The notes under the pieces: generated by a model
The model's database searches: none
What the model saw: only the letters and a program-made list of their open reading frames with translations
Told to the model about the DNA's origin: nothing
NCBI RefSeq assembly: GCF_023716865.1
Contig: NZ_CP092417.1
Location: forward strand, 846,001-910,000
Reading direction: 5' to 3'
Length of the DNA: 64,000 bases
Source of the DNA: Endozoicomonas sp. SCSIO W0465
Lineage (GTDB): Bacteria; Pseudomonadota; Gammaproteobacteria; Pseudomonadales; Endozoicomonadaceae
Shown: positions 13,401 through 21,669 of the stretch, piece after piece
How the letters are laid out: each line of letters opens with the position of its first letter
How positions within the stretch are numbered: position 1 is the stretch's first letter
Program-made: the position numbers and the translations under genes

Positions 13401-16400
13401 CAGTCAGCTGGTGCTGGGCACCATCAGTGCCGGGGATGATGCCACCGGTATTATCCGCATTACCGACCTGAACAAAAGAAAGGATATTCCAGACGATGGT
13501 CGTGGATATGCGGTCGAGTACAGTGAATGGTTTGTCCATTCACCCGGCAGCAAAATCCGCAAATATGAAACCAGTGCATGGGATGTCAGTTACCAAGAAT
13601 CGGACTTTATCGGGGAATATGGCGGTACTGGCACCACCTCAACCATGACCTATAACCCGGTGGCCGGTCAGCTCTATTACATCCGCGAAGGTGCGACGAT
13701 TGCCCGCAGCTTTGACCCACCCGGAGACAGTTCCGCGCCTTATGATGGTGGCTCTATTGATGGTTACTTTGGCAAATACCCGAACACCCTGGGTGACTGG
13801 TATTACGAGACCAACTGGAACACCGAAACCAGCTACTACACCACCTGTACCTACAAACCGGAAGCCTGTAGCGGTGGCACTGCCTCCAACTATCTGACGC
13901 AAACCTACGACTATGGCAGTGCGTCTGTCTGGCGGGTGAACTGGGGGCTGAGTTACGACAAGTATTACGGCAGTAATATGACCAATGTGGACCCACTGGT
14001 GGAAGTTGCCTACCGGCTCAGCATGGATACCCATACCTACGTCAAGGCCGACAATGCCATCAAATTTCAGTTCACCGGTCTTGCTAATGGTTCCATTGAC
14101 CTGACTTCCAAGGGCAATATTGAACTGACCGGGAATGTCTATAATCCCAGCGGTACCACCAACATCAGTACCCAGAAGAATCTGATCACCGCCGGTTCAA
14201 CGGCCATCACCTCGGATATCACCACGATATCGGCAAGAGGGGATATTGGCAGCATTGAGAATCCGCTGTCGGTGATTACTGATGAACTGGGCATGGCTTC
14301 AAGTCATGGCTCCCTGTACTTCAATGTCACCGGTACCGATGGCGATGTTGAGCTTCAGCACCTGAAAGCAAAATACGATATCGTCGGTGTGTTTGATAAG
14401 GGGATTGCGGCCAAAAACAGCAGCACCATTATCCAGGCAGACCAGCTGGATCTGACCAGTTCAACCGGTGGTATTGGTAAAGTGGGTACCATTGGTAATA
14501 CCAGTACTTACCAGTTTATTAATATCTCCACCACTGGTGCGGTGAAACTGAACGCGGCGACGGATATAGCGGTTAATCAGTCCAGTGGTGACCTGGAACT
14601 GTACAGCGCCAATGCCAGCGAAGAGGTGGTGATTAAACTGGGCAATGGCCGTTTGAAAAATGCCATTGGTCGTCTGGATAAGACCGATGAGGAGCTGGCC
14701 TACGATGCCGCCGTATGGGACAGCCTCAATCTTCTGGATGATGATGCCGGTGCAGTCACCGTATCCTCCTACGAAAACCAGTTTACCCACAAATATCACA
14801 CCCTGTGGATGCTGAAGCAGCGTCTGAGTGATACCAGCGACCAGGGGTTTACCATTGACCCAGCCTATATTGAAGCTCTGAAGCTCCGTTACAACGAATC
14901 AGATGAAGCTGTACTGACCAGCCTGGTCAAATCAGACTATCAGGGCCTTGAGCAGTGGTTTGCTGACCAGGTTGCCACACCGGAAAATTTCGTGAACCCG
15001 GAAGATGCCATTGGCGTGGAGCAGAAAGGCATCCTTTATGGTTACGACTATGGGGACCTGTTGACCGGCGATTATAACCAGGATTATAAACTGACCCTGG
15101 CTCAGGACTCTTCCTGGTACACCGATATGGTGGATGGTGCCCAATGGCAGCAGAGCCAGCTGGATATCAGTATCTCCTCCACCGCCCTGAACGGTGATGC
15201 GTCCAGCCAGTTATCCAATCGGGATGCCAATGTTACGGCTTCTGACGTTCACTTTCTGGTGAGCAATGGTGGGGTTGGTGAAAACCTGGATGACCTGGTG
15301 TTTACGGTCAATACCACCGGTAATGGCACTGTTTCTGATGCCCAGAAAGCCGCACTGCTGGCCGCCGGTGCTGGTGATATTGCCACCGAGGTTGCCGACA
15401 GCTCAGTTACCTTCCGGGTCAAGCAGGTTGATCCCATCAAAGTGGATGTTCCCGGAGAGCTTTATGCTTCAGCCAGCGATGAGATTTATATTGAGTCCAC
15501 CTCCGGGCTGACGATAGGACAACTGATCTCAACCAGTGATGATGTTCGTCTGATTGTTGATGGTGCCATCGGATCAAAGTCCGGCCTGACTAATATCCTT
15601 GGCCGTGATCTCTATATTTCCAATACCCGTGGTGATATCGGTGCTTCCGGCAATGCACTGAAGATGGATCTCAGCGGTGCCCTTCGCCAGGCGGGTGCTG
15701 CGGCGGATATGTACCTTCACCATGTTAATGGCGACCTCCGTCTGGGTTCGGTCAGTGCCGGTGGCCTGCTGTCGATCTACAACAATAATGATCTGCTGGC
15801 CTATAACGATGAGAGCTTTATTTCTGCGGACAGCTTTGTACTTGATGCAGAAAACCACAATATTGGTGCCTCCAGCGGTGCGCTTGATGTCATTATGACC
15901 GGTACCGGCGGACTGCAGATGGACGCTGGTAATGCCTGGTTGAATGTGCGCGATACCAGCCTCTTTACTCTCGACAGCACCGATGTGGATAACCAGTTTA
16001 CCCTGACCAGCGCCGGTGCACTGGATATTCAGGGCAATATCAAGGCGAAGGGATTGAAGCTGGATATTTCCGGCGATATTACCGGCGATGGTGGCCTGTC
16101 AGTCAATGTTAATAATCATGTTGACCTGGACGCTGCCAGCATCGATCTGGAAGGAGTAACCGTCCGGGCCGGAACCGCCAGCCTTTATGCCCAAAGTGGT
16201 AGCCTGACATTGTCCGATATCACGACTTTCAGTGGTAATGGCAGTGGCTTGATGTCTCTCTTGGCCAATGGCCAGATAAACCTGAAAGGCGGCTTACTTA
16301 CTCAGTCCGGTAATCTGGTAATGGATGCCAACCGTCTGATGATGGATAGCCAGGCAACGATTAATAGTGCCGGTAATATCACCGCCACAGCATCCGACGC

Positions 16401-19400
16401 CATGACCCTGTTTAACCTGACGGCCAATACCGGCAAGGTTAAGCTGACCACGGCCAATAATCAGAACGCTGCTCTGGGCACGATTGTACTGACAGGATTG
16501 ACCGCCAGAGAGGCTGAAATTACCAGTCAGACAAGTATTACTGCTGGCCAGGTCGATATTGACAATACCGCAGTTCTGAACAGTGGCACCTTTACCACGG
16601 TTAATGCTGTGGCGACCTCCGGTGGCAACTTCAGCATCACCGCCGGTGACGATATTTCCATCAATGGCCCACTGACCAGCGAGCAGGGTTCGATCATCCT
16701 TCGTGGCCAGAAAGATCTGTTTGTCAATCGTCGTCTGGATGCCAGCCGTGAAGTGGATGTGGATGTTGTCGGGGCGTTAATCCTGGATGCTGCACAAACC
16801 ATCGCTTCCGGTCAGAAGACAACGCTGAAAGCTGCCAGCCTGCAAATGAACACAGGTAGCCTGCTGGATATCGAAGGTGATCTTGAACTGGCAACGTCCG
16901 CTGACCAGGTACTTGCACAATTGGATGTAGAAGGCTGGCTGGATACGGACAGTGCCACTGGCTCCATCCGCTTCAATGAACGGGCCGATATAGCTAAGGC
17001 TGCAGATATCTTTGCCGCAGGTAACGTGACCATAGCGGAGCAGCAGAAGTTATCCACAGGCAGTGAACTGAAGGTTCAATCCAGTACCCTGGAGCTTATG
17101 TCTGGCAGTACTCTGGATGCTGGCACCACACTCAACCTGATCAACAACACCCTGAGTATGGGGGATGGTTCTCTGCTGAAAGCCGCACAGGACATTCAGA
17201 CCAAAACCTCAGGCAGTGCGACGTTTCATAAAATTCAGTCTCTGCAGGCGATTAACCTGTCAGCCGGTGATGCGCTGACGGTGAACAGCAAGATTGATGC
17301 GGGTAGTGCGCTGACGATCGACGCCGATGGAACGCTGACACTGCATAAAGCAGTTACCACCAAAGACAATATCACGATTGATGCTGTTGGCGTGGCTACC
17401 ATCAATCGTCAGGTGACGTCAACAGAAGGGAGCTTCCAGTTCCGTGGTGACAGTAACCTGATGATTAATAACACGGTCTCTACCAGGGGCAACTTTACGG
17501 TTACTGATGCTCAAGCGGTATCCCTGGCAACGGGTAAAAGTATCGTCTCTGACAGTGCTGTTGCCATTAATGCGGCTGCTATTCAGATGGGGGCAGGCAG
17601 CAAGCTGGATGCACTGTCAGCACTGACACTGACGACAACCGGCAATCAGCAGCTGGCGACCCTGGAAGCAGGTGATGATCTGAAAGTTGCAAGTTCTACC
17701 GGATGGGTCGCTTTTGATGAAACGGTCAACACCCTGGGAGCCGCAGATATTGATGCCAGTGGTTCCCTGACATTAGCGGACAATCAGGGCTTCAACTCAG
17801 CACTTGGCACAGACATTAACGCCAACTCGGTTAACTTTGGTGATAACTCCATCCTGAATGTTGATGGCTCACTGAACTTATCCACAGCCGGACAGGCAAC
17901 ACTTTATAAGGTTGACGTTGAAGGCGGTGCGACACTGACCAATGGCGGTAACCTGATTATCAATGACCAGGTGGAGGTGGTGGATAACCTGACCCTGGAT
18001 GTGGGTGGTGATGCTACGTTCAATGGTGCAGTACTGGTTGAGAATGCCCTGGTGGCTGACGATATTGATGGCCAGCTGACGGTTAATGACACCCTGACTA
18101 TAGAAAACGACATTCGTCTTACTATTGGCAAGGATGTTGAGTTTAATGGTGTTCTGACCAGCAATGCCGGGCTGCTCGATATCCAGGGCAGTGGCGCTCT
18201 GGTCTTCAATGATGATGTTGCCATCGATGACTCAATCAACCTGGTGATCACCAATGGTGTTAGCCTGGCTGATGGTAAAACCATGGCTTCAGGTGGCGGT
18301 GCTTCTATTCAGTCGGCCAGTGTCACCATGGGGGATACTGCCCGTTTTGATATCGGGTCTGACCTGGTAATGGATACATCCGGTGATCAGGTATTGGCAA
18401 CCCTGGATGTGGATGGTCGTCTCGATATCGACAGTGCCAATGGTCTTGTTGAGCTGAAAGAGCATGCCACGGTTATGAATGCCGTAACTATTGATGCTCT
18501 CGATGGCGCTGTGACGTTGGCAGAGAATCAACAACTTTATTCTGGCGGTGATGCAACTATTAACGCCGAATCACTGACGTTTGCTAATGGTTCAGTACTG
18601 GATGTTGATGGTGCTTTTAATGTGAGCACCATAGCGGATGCCGGACTGTTCAAAGTGGATGTGGCGAATGGTGCTGAGTTTACCAACGGTGGAAACCTTA
18701 TTACCAATAGCGACGTACTGATCGGAGACAGCCTGACTCTCGATGTGGCGGGTGATACCACCTTTAACAAGGCAGTCAATATTGGCAACTCCCTGCTGGC
18801 AGAGGATATTGATGGCCAGCTGACGGTTAATGACACCCTGACTGTAGAAAACGACATTCGTTTTACTGTCGGTGAGGATGTTGAGTTTAATGGTGCCCTG
18901 ACCAGCAATGCCGGGCTGCTCGATATTCAGGGCAGTGGTGCTCTGGCCTTCAATGATGATGTTGCCATCAATGACTCAATCAATCTGGTGATCACCAATG
19001 GTGTCAGCCTGGCTGATGGTAAAACCATGGCCTCAGGTGGCAGCACCTCGATCCAGTCTGCCAGTGTCACCATGGGTGATGCTGCCCGTTTTGATATCGG
19101 GTCTGACCTGGTAATGGATACGTCCGGTGACCAGGTGCTGGCAACCCTGGATGTGGATGGTCTTCTCGATATCGACAGTGCCAATGGTCTTGTTGGGCTG
19201 AAAGAGCATGCCACGGTTATGAATGCCGTAACTATTGATGCTCTCGATGGCGCTGTGACGTTGGCAGAGAATCAACAACTTTATTCTGGCGGTGATGCAA
19301 CTATTAACGCCGAATCACTGACGTTTGCTAATGGTTCAGTGCTGGATGTTGATGGTGCTCTTGATGTGAGCACCAAAGCGGATGCCGAACTGTTCAAAGT

Positions 19401-21669
19401 GGATGTGGCGAACGGTGCTGAGTTTACCAACGGTGGAAACCTCACTACCAATAGCGACGTACTGATCGGTGACAGCCTGACTCTCGATGTGGCGGGTGAT
19501 ACCACTTTCAACAAGGCAGTCAAAATTGGCAATTCCCTGCTGGCAGAAGATATTGATGGCAGGCTGACGGTTAATGACACCCTGACCGTAGAAAACGACA
19601 TTCGTCTTACTGTCGGTGAGGATGTTGAGTTTAATGGTGCCCTGACCAGCAATGCCGGTCTGCTCGATATTCAGGGCAGTGGTGCTCTGGCCTTCAATGA
19701 TGATGTTGCCATCAATGACTCAATCAACCTGGTGATCACCAATGGTGTTAGCCTGGCCGATGGTAAAACCATGACTTCAGGTGGCAGTGCTTCTATTCAG
19801 TCTGCCAGTGTCACCATGGGTGATGCTGCCCGCCTTGATATCGGTTCCGACCTGACCATCGCTACCTCAGGCAATCAGAAACTGGCTACATTGAACGTCG
19901 GTGGCAGTCTGGATATTGATAGTTCAGCTGGTGCTGTGGACTTTCAGGAGCATGTGACCGTGCTCGGCAATACTGACCTTCGGGTTGCCGGCGCCATCAC
20001 TCTTGCTGACGACCAGAAAATAGCAAGCACCGGCTGGATACGGGCTGACTCAGATACTTTCACCATGGGTAATCGTTCGGTTATCGAATCCGGTGAGAGC
20101 ACTTCATTGCTTACCGACGGTGATCAGGCGCTGGCGACCCTGGATATTGGTGATGACTTTACCGCAACCAGCCAACAGGGCGCCATTTACTTTAATGAGT
20201 CGGTCACTGTCGCCAATGATATAAACCTGCTGGCTGCCCGTGAAATTACCCTGGCAGCCCAACAGGCAATCAACGCTGGCTCAATGGCCATTGGTTCCGA
20301 AACATTGCTGGGCGCAGACAGTTTCTCCATGGGTGGAGATGCGGTTATCAACACCCGTGAACTGACACTGGTTCATACCCGTGGTGATCAGCTGATTGGT
20401 CAGCTGGTATCCGATGTTGTTGATTCTGCGTTTTACCTTAAGACGACAGAAGGTGCCATTAATGGCCGCAACGATCTGGATATTGCCGGTGGTGAGCGTC
20501 ACCTGAAGGCAACACAGCGAGTGGGTTGTGATGCAGCAGGTGGTCAATGCACCGGTGGCCAGGGACAATTGAAGGCAGCCACCGGTATTGGTGACCCACT
20601 GGTGATTGATCTGCCCTGGCTGTCTGCAGAAACCGACAATGGCGATATCAATATTCTGGCCAGCTCAGACCTGCATGCCCGCCTGCTGAAAGCCACCAAT
20701 GGCAATATCTACATGACAGCACTGGGTTACCTTGAGATCGAAGAACTGATTGGTACCCCATGGCTACTGGTGAATGACTTCCTGTTTGCTGATCGGATGA
20801 CCCTGGATCGGGGTGGTCTGGCCTCCAGGGACAGTGTGGTGGTGAATCAGGTCAATATGACTGACGGCGGACCTCTGGCGGTTTATGCCCCGGCAATTGA
20901 CCTGACGATTGATGGCGGCGACGCAACGGAGACATTAATGGCCATGGGTGGCTTCAATGAAACCCTGTCACTGACGTCGGATGCCAGAAGCTACTATCAG
21001 AACCTTGAGGCCGCTGCCTTCAAACCTGGCAGCTTTGCCAACGATGTTCGGGTAGATATCAGCAATACTGACCAGCTGCATATCACTGACCTGCTCACAC
21101 AGGGCGGTGACCTGCAAATGACCGGTGACCTGCTGATTGATGCGGCGACGGTGAATACCGGCCCGGGATACAATTTCAGGATGGTGACCGGTTATCAGAC
21201 AGTGGATGAATTAACCATTAACCTCAATAACTCAGACGGGACAGGGTTACGGGTCGATGGCCAGTTTATGACACCCTATGGTGAGTTCTGGATGTCGGTG
21301 GATGATGTCAATGTGACCACCAATGCCCAGTTCACCCGTTATGACCTGCCGTTACTACTGACCTATAAGAGCAGCCAGGATGATCTTTCCAGTATCACTC
21401 TGCCAGAGTCTTTCTTCCGCCTGAGTCTTGAGTATCAGAATGAAATTACCAACCAGGAGTTGGCCCAGGTTATCCAGAATGATCCGGCAACCGATCAGCT
21501 GGTGGCAGATAGCGATCCGGTTTCGCTCTCTGACGGCTGGATCGCGGCTAATGGTACCCCGGCCGACATAGATAGCTTTGATGGTGAAGTTGAAATCGAG
21601 GCAGAGCAGTCGGAAGAAGAGGAAGAGTTCTGGTTGATTGCTGAACCGGGCGTTGAAAAGGAGTCGTAA
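1486..21669 (+). CDS. giant two-partner-secretion filamentous adhesin (TpsA, LktA/FHA-like)
   Basis: 6,727 residues, roughly 0.7 MDa. ATG follows AAGGAAG by a normal distance. Residues 1-50 form an extended N-terminal leader with a hydrophobic segment (APAAFGVLLSGAAVAV). Residues ~55-170 resemble the TPS/haemagglutination-activity domain, with NVFDKFVV matching the NxFxxF signature and VVFASSAGFLVGESGVVNVG the beta-helix cap. This style is typical of LktA-family filamentous adhesins. The rest is Gly/Ala/Ser/Asp/Val-rich beta-helical repeats with alternating VNAxAxx strands. Residues ~3430-3530 carry a coiled-coil-like insert with an acidic linker. Few Cys are present (SSSCKSCDYG, TTCTYKPEAC, VGCDAAGGQC). 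Residues ~5526-6122 contain a 248-residue near-perfect tandem repeat. The C-terminus is acidic (EAEQSEEEEEFW). The tpsB gene begins on the next base after the stop codon. It is probably exported by that partner and acts in adhesion to host or neighbouring cells. Confidence 0.92.
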   Translation: MADFDRTQLSVSIGRVNSTRAYQKSTGASFSSALRAPAAFGVLLSGAAVAVDHDIQAVSDFTSISSNNNVHDITSKKMSGTSAINVFDKFVVGSSHTVNLQVPDSASKLVNIVRGSEAPAVHGIMNSYQNGSLGGDVVFASSAGFLVGESGVVNVGSLAIKTPTDSEISGLISSTDAVDAKITDLLNDSFSVSSSGTVRIKGKINTASGLDINANTIQVDSGGIVISGRAARASAVALSAVNVDDLTIPTELNVDGGVITLKASSSAAGAIDLSGDLYADGGFTIMADTIDVNAGATLDSRDSNSASAAGTIAFKGKTDQTTTALNLNASGKTVLFESGTASSPEQAAEGIAIIGNTTVAGSATVSADTFKTTANSSLDLSGSLTVVADSKADMSGTLAAESGITITAKDIDLNAGSTLDTRNSDDSARGDVTLTASVTKKIGFGKADSDTSIDLGGQVYAKDVTVEAKSIANSSFYEEPGTSMGILAAGAFVGASFYMMEAEADATVNVNGSANIQASGNVSLQSETHALTEASSIVIGETFPASLPAIYASSDANSTTHVKSGATIEAEGNLEVSAHNEAYISASALDIIAEDDNKVVIAAAVAESDVDAKAIIDSGVTLDADNLVLAAENQNYYYVSASAYGLTNTQYGIAIAVGDFNTNTTAELGSSLGTDNDKVGNVTITSLNRTLNQRVHSGVTVGSNLFLRTVGSKAVQGLSALQSGVTNYTQKFLKGSGQSVDTDESGKVSFKGGLSFSLNLSDHDAYSYLGNNVSGQTDAPNINATGNVLLASQVDIGSDNEKMAGGYGAGSLGGDQGGYRTSAETAVTAPEEGTAGAGQSAASDTSLAMALNFAINDSDAVAEVGESTRIKAANLGVIAGQYMPIVSTYDKWDTIADVLGKFNGIGGLQNNLLTTFANAGAAADKEAYGGSLNVVWNDMDTKAWIGDNAEVTTTGTGSWNASRELKANSKVTSLLGDYSVFKDINYNFSFDNAVEVSAYNLMETANLAGNIGSLGILPNGNGTNKQGKAVGASITYVQQSGQAVAGIGKATVTATGDVDIYAETDERHVLVTPSSGMGKGLGFNGVLGFLNSEVLTHASLHNDAQLSAGDLVIVAEHEFGNWAAAGAVNWSDESAVGIAIAANVSQGDTKAFIGDNSSEYDKVKFQDGSNSNTTKPAPTSPTAPAPTKGIVANSVSVRGRSSGTNGSIAVAGAGALTTEPSSEPGIGQKFENWYNGLSSKVAANYTGANSSNGDSSIGQSANNGANDDSNANNGQSSAEVSSAQTGLTGAGSFTVSVNNMDAKAMIDGASISGHANGNSYNDVDVEVQALEKVISASASGSAALSMLGTQSPANQNTIAGAIAYQISFNDALAWIKDTTISYADDVAVQALHGGELTSVALALSVTRPAGNSQLTRNGALSISGAQIYDGTSARIEGSSISSNNGANNDLEVSAYNNCYVGVGGGTLYGGGKQGGGLAITFAEINDPSAIVGDANPDGNNTLSSAYDEDVYKGKATEAIIDFSGSTRSTITNFDQIDISARSLNRIGIGAAGVGYNDNLEDSLGFQGSFAIGSIGADTKALVKGADISGATTVNINATGEKDGDLDTIISNLGSSATNKDFDFSGAEAMDNTNVHTTEDGSGSTYRYNSEGKRIIAVAGVVQVGKKNLGISYAHADVKSETKARIVDSNINKNDNTGATVNVNARDNSLLYSVAIGVGVGTGGFSGVGSVAVNRLNNQILAEIGDWDGSDKGTINASDVAVTAQNDMDMINVAGSVAVASGQGGANAGGLAVALNLVGTDEHSTKARVSNTTLKVDEDLTVKALSGTSNNKNLLVGNAIAIGASLGQSGIAFAGAISTNNVDQTIQAAIKDTATNRSGAASSSSGGDITVKGQDYTDSVATAWMGAGSGNGSAGGVAIATNRVDSDVTAEVLGNGSTAGSTTLKAQNLVVDAFRRNWLLTIDAGVAASKQVSLAGSVGTGVIDGDVTARIAEDARVEAWNNVLVNADALSVNLVGSGAVGIGLDSGAGAVAISTAMEYGKTEAWIDDAVVIAKGKGSTMQVDTGDLQGYGDLPDLSTAGDDSDPDSVSMNDLTSGFDLLSVNRTEESVNGLVVNATSRTKQRAITVGGAGGKTVAINANVATNGTYNATKAYIKDSTINSGVTNENGADVYVRANAHEAGLVVSAGVAVSGGGEAAGAGVGGFATNAQKRSSEATVVNSTVNADQLTIDANSSKLAQAVSAGVAAGLGTTGGLGGAASVVITEQMGDTRAWLRGGTTNANKVVVVADRRQESNVAAGAAGIGTTVGVGIGLAVNIVGGDSQAIIGNDLDDNGDTYTTTVNSDTVTVDADRVSSVNSYTFGAGIGGSYGVAAMINTTEFRGETRAAIHGYLDSSDLTTDIRGSDGTSAATNVTVNAQEIQYANQMAAGIGAGASLGVGAVANVVLGRSQVYSEVVGSDIKAGTLDVDATAQRESDLISVAGAASTNVAAAVSIGVALYGQGDTTAEDGTNAEDEFDPSRNEANTVLATDTAGYNRHLSDEDIAALEADSGLTIARGSAPAPSTTTESGKSLKLSGESVTAARISGGLVDVDTLNINSRTLQHSYQGLGAAQASSVGIAGVVGISRSYEMNIATVDSSVKANDVVIGASLENVSDDDAALEMKSFIVGLGGTSVVINYTDARSENRVVAGINSAEGDDTGDLQVTARDSTEIRLGDVSSGKPSSVTDGSLNINIGAAAIGASVGYAEKDGDIDAWIGEQGKLIDGYNNMTLSAVNEGMVKSTGFALAGGLLAGVQGVVTSAHDDSDVNATVYGTIGTGSGVVNVNAQSAPSLYSSAYGVTVAAGGAMGGSFAYATTETKAQAEIADGAIFNGNGNVVVRSETGSGNDGYETAYAAAFAASGGLLAGIAGSEARATNRSQSIAKVGDGVSIPYSDFSVYARHTGVQITDADGYFVGLVAGGYQTGVAQSFTSTRVEFGKDPIAALERTGDLILNANSFNQNQSFTTAGGGGYYAGSAAESVMDAGDYGSGQYSAAVLVDDWSSNYRVLPVDAGGVYISAASETEFFAGTDSTTVSVVGGSGATSKTEVDTNVRVDLGKNVSFSAMQVDIDAFNSAYQIQNPYFSGFTASVYGAGGGAANGSAGLSYQNLKNLTAEVVLGKKGVLKISDLAWLDSTYDHNITIDANTDFYVYDESKLEIGGALQGAGAESDVDVNTRNKITVGEGYNIYNPVGEIGIGTYSRGSAVAQANVSVWAAAGVAGGVSKVNLDVLNQVNIGKNAVINGYGDVGIYSGRASNYFQENQLTSNALANVYNWTAIPIPAGNKAKSNISLTNNVEFADGFAVGSDSHVFIEANEGALSATHRGIEKNPYLELFSSETTFGSSDSSTSNVLTFNGSGSVVAGQYAYQWVEVDTNGSITSQLYRYGTAAQMDDKYSSRAELETYIQELQDRIAELEAWTPDSGAEGIDVADGADDDAVGDPGAEDPAASGGSGDNLAVDNSNPYQTEIDQLKSEVVLLSAIVDDLSENPNFAIEVANVRATAGNVNLVADTITLAGSGKPSFTAKGDAYIRVDNKTDEHLVLNNLSITNQTGGNVFVTGGASLSDTYIDEQSGSDYTDTTGITIDHAPTGANYLDSDVIINGDIANLLSSVNISVAEGDLIQQATIEANAINLDVKNGSLLLNSNKPQTYGRDPDALVNYTSGWKPASADDFVNYYINDKYSTAINATGISNFNNWFSGRAIRHTDSQISYYQNSSSCKSCDYGYDEMNIYFNWGFANAAEYHGNDAIVFEMRSNSDSRGGSKWKFKPISNKQSSLTKSASYSQVKNSLGGTGTSIIGEKVVINAQRLDINGKIVVGTDNSWSVDVGSGFDAEIAQYIRDAGLSAGDKVSITPGQSKVLFVNGAWKWYDFDVSTNSGSSGIGLTYDVATGHITADDIPVSGGGYVAIRARISSTGEDGNITVKDGLGQIDINNDSNSQLVLGTISAGDDATGIIRITDLNKRKDIPDDGRGYAVEYSEWFVHSPGSKIRKYETSAWDVSYQESDFIGEYGGTGTTSTMTYNPVAGQLYYIREGATIARSFDPPGDSSAPYDGGSIDGYFGKYPNTLGDWYYETNWNTETSYYTTCTYKPEACSGGTASNYLTQTYDYGSASVWRVNWGLSYDKYYGSNMTNVDPLVEVAYRLSMDTHTYVKADNAIKFQFTGLANGSIDLTSKGNIELTGNVYNPSGTTNISTQKNLITAGSTAITSDITTISARGDIGSIENPLSVITDELGMASSHGSLYFNVTGTDGDVELQHLKAKYDIVGVFDKGIAAKNSSTIIQADQLDLTSSTGGIGKVGTIGNTSTYQFINISTTGAVKLNAATDIAVNQSSGDLELYSANASEEVVIKLGNGRLKNAIGRLDKTDEELAYDAAVWDSLNLLDDDAGAVTVSSYENQFTHKYHTLWMLKQRLSDTSDQGFTIDPAYIEALKLRYNESDEAVLTSLVKSDYQGLEQWFADQVATPENFVNPEDAIGVEQKGILYGYDYGDLLTGDYNQDYKLTLAQDSSWYTDMVDGAQWQQSQLDISISSTALNGDASSQLSNRDANVTASDVHFLVSNGGVGENLDDLVFTVNTTGNGTVSDAQKAALLAAGAGDIATEVADSSVTFRVKQVDPIKVDVPGELYASASDEIYIESTSGLTIGQLISTSDDVRLIVDGAIGSKSGLTNILGRDLYISNTRGDIGASGNALKMDLSGALRQAGAAADMYLHHVNGDLRLGSVSAGGLLSIYNNNDLLAYNDESFISADSFVLDAENHNIGASSGALDVIMTGTGGLQMDAGNAWLNVRDTSLFTLDSTDVDNQFTLTSAGALDIQGNIKAKGLKLDISGDITGDGGLSVNVNNHVDLDAASIDLEGVTVRAGTASLYAQSGSLTLSDITTFSGNGSGLMSLLANGQINLKGGLLTQSGNLVMDANRLMMDSQATINSAGNITATASDAMTLFNLTANTGKVKLTTANNQNAALGTIVLTGLTAREAEITSQTSITAGQVDIDNTAVLNSGTFTTVNAVATSGGNFSITAGDDISINGPLTSEQGSIILRGQKDLFVNRRLDASREVDVDVVGALILDAAQTIASGQKTTLKAASLQMNTGSLLDIEGDLELATSADQVLAQLDVEGWLDTDSATGSIRFNERADIAKAADIFAAGNVTIAEQQKLSTGSELKVQSSTLELMSGSTLDAGTTLNLINNTLSMGDGSLLKAAQDIQTKTSGSATFHKIQSLQAINLSAGDALTVNSKIDAGSALTIDADGTLTLHKAVTTKDNITIDAVGVATINRQVTSTEGSFQFRGDSNLMINNTVSTRGNFTVTDAQAVSLATGKSIVSDSAVAINAAAIQMGAGSKLDALSALTLTTTGNQQLATLEAGDDLKVASSTGWVAFDETVNTLGAADIDASGSLTLADNQGFNSALGTDINANSVNFGDNSILNVDGSLNLSTAGQATLYKVDVEGGATLTNGGNLIINDQVEVVDNLTLDVGGDATFNGAVLVENALVADDIDGQLTVNDTLTIENDIRLTIGKDVEFNGVLTSNAGLLDIQGSGALVFNDDVAIDDSINLVITNGVSLADGKTMASGGGASIQSASVTMGDTARFDIGSDLVMDTSGDQVLATLDVDGRLDIDSANGLVELKEHATVMNAVTIDALDGAVTLAENQQLYSGGDATINAESLTFANGSVLDVDGAFNVSTIADAGLFKVDVANGAEFTNGGNLITNSDVLIGDSLTLDVAGDTTFNKAVNIGNSLLAEDIDGQLTVNDTLTVENDIRFTVGEDVEFNGALTSNAGLLDIQGSGALAFNDDVAINDSINLVITNGVSLADGKTMASGGSTSIQSASVTMGDAARFDIGSDLVMDTSGDQVLATLDVDGLLDIDSANGLVGLKEHATVMNAVTIDALDGAVTLAENQQLYSGGDATINAESLTFANGSVLDVDGALDVSTKADAELFKVDVANGAEFTNGGNLTTNSDVLIGDSLTLDVAGDTTFNKAVKIGNSLLAEDIDGRLTVNDTLTVENDIRLTVGEDVEFNGALTSNAGLLDIQGSGALAFNDDVAINDSINLVITNGVSLADGKTMTSGGSASIQSASVTMGDAARLDIGSDLTIATSGNQKLATLNVGGSLDIDSSAGAVDFQEHVTVLGNTDLRVAGAITLADDQKIASTGWIRADSDTFTMGNRSVIESGESTSLLTDGDQALATLDIGDDFTATSQQGAIYFNESVTVANDINLLAAREITLAAQQAINAGSMAIGSETLLGADSFSMGGDAVINTRELTLVHTRGDQLIGQLVSDVVDSAFYLKTTEGAINGRNDLDIAGGERHLKATQRVGCDAAGGQCTGGQGQLKAATGIGDPLVIDLPWLSAETDNGDINILASSDLHARLLKATNGNIYMTALGYLEIEELIGTPWLLVNDFLFADRMTLDRGGLASRDSVVVNQVNMTDGGPLAVYAPAIDLTIDGGDATETLMAMGGFNETLSLTSDARSYYQNLEAAAFKPGSFANDVRVDISNTDQLHITDLLTQGGDLQMTGDLLIDAATVNTGPGYNFRMVTGYQTVDELTINLNNSDGTGLRVDGQFMTPYGEFWMSVDDVNVTTNAQFTRYDLPLLLTYKSSQDDLSSITLPESFFRLSLEYQNEITNQELAQVIQNDPATDQLVADSDPVSLSDGWIAANGTPADIDSFDGEVEIEAEQSEEEEEFWLIAEPGVEKES
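18061..19850 (+). repeat. 744-bp tandem repeat inside tpsA (about 2.4 copies)
   Basis: The segment starting GATATTGATGGCCAGCTGAC recurs at 18061, 18805 and 19549, exactly 744 bp apart (248 codons, so in frame). Copies 1 and 2 are complete. Copy 3 is near-identical up to about 19850 and then diverges into the older, degenerate repeats around it. The few differences between copies are mostly single substitutions. This points to a recent in-frame duplication, or to gene conversion, in an adhesin shaft. Confidence 0.9.
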
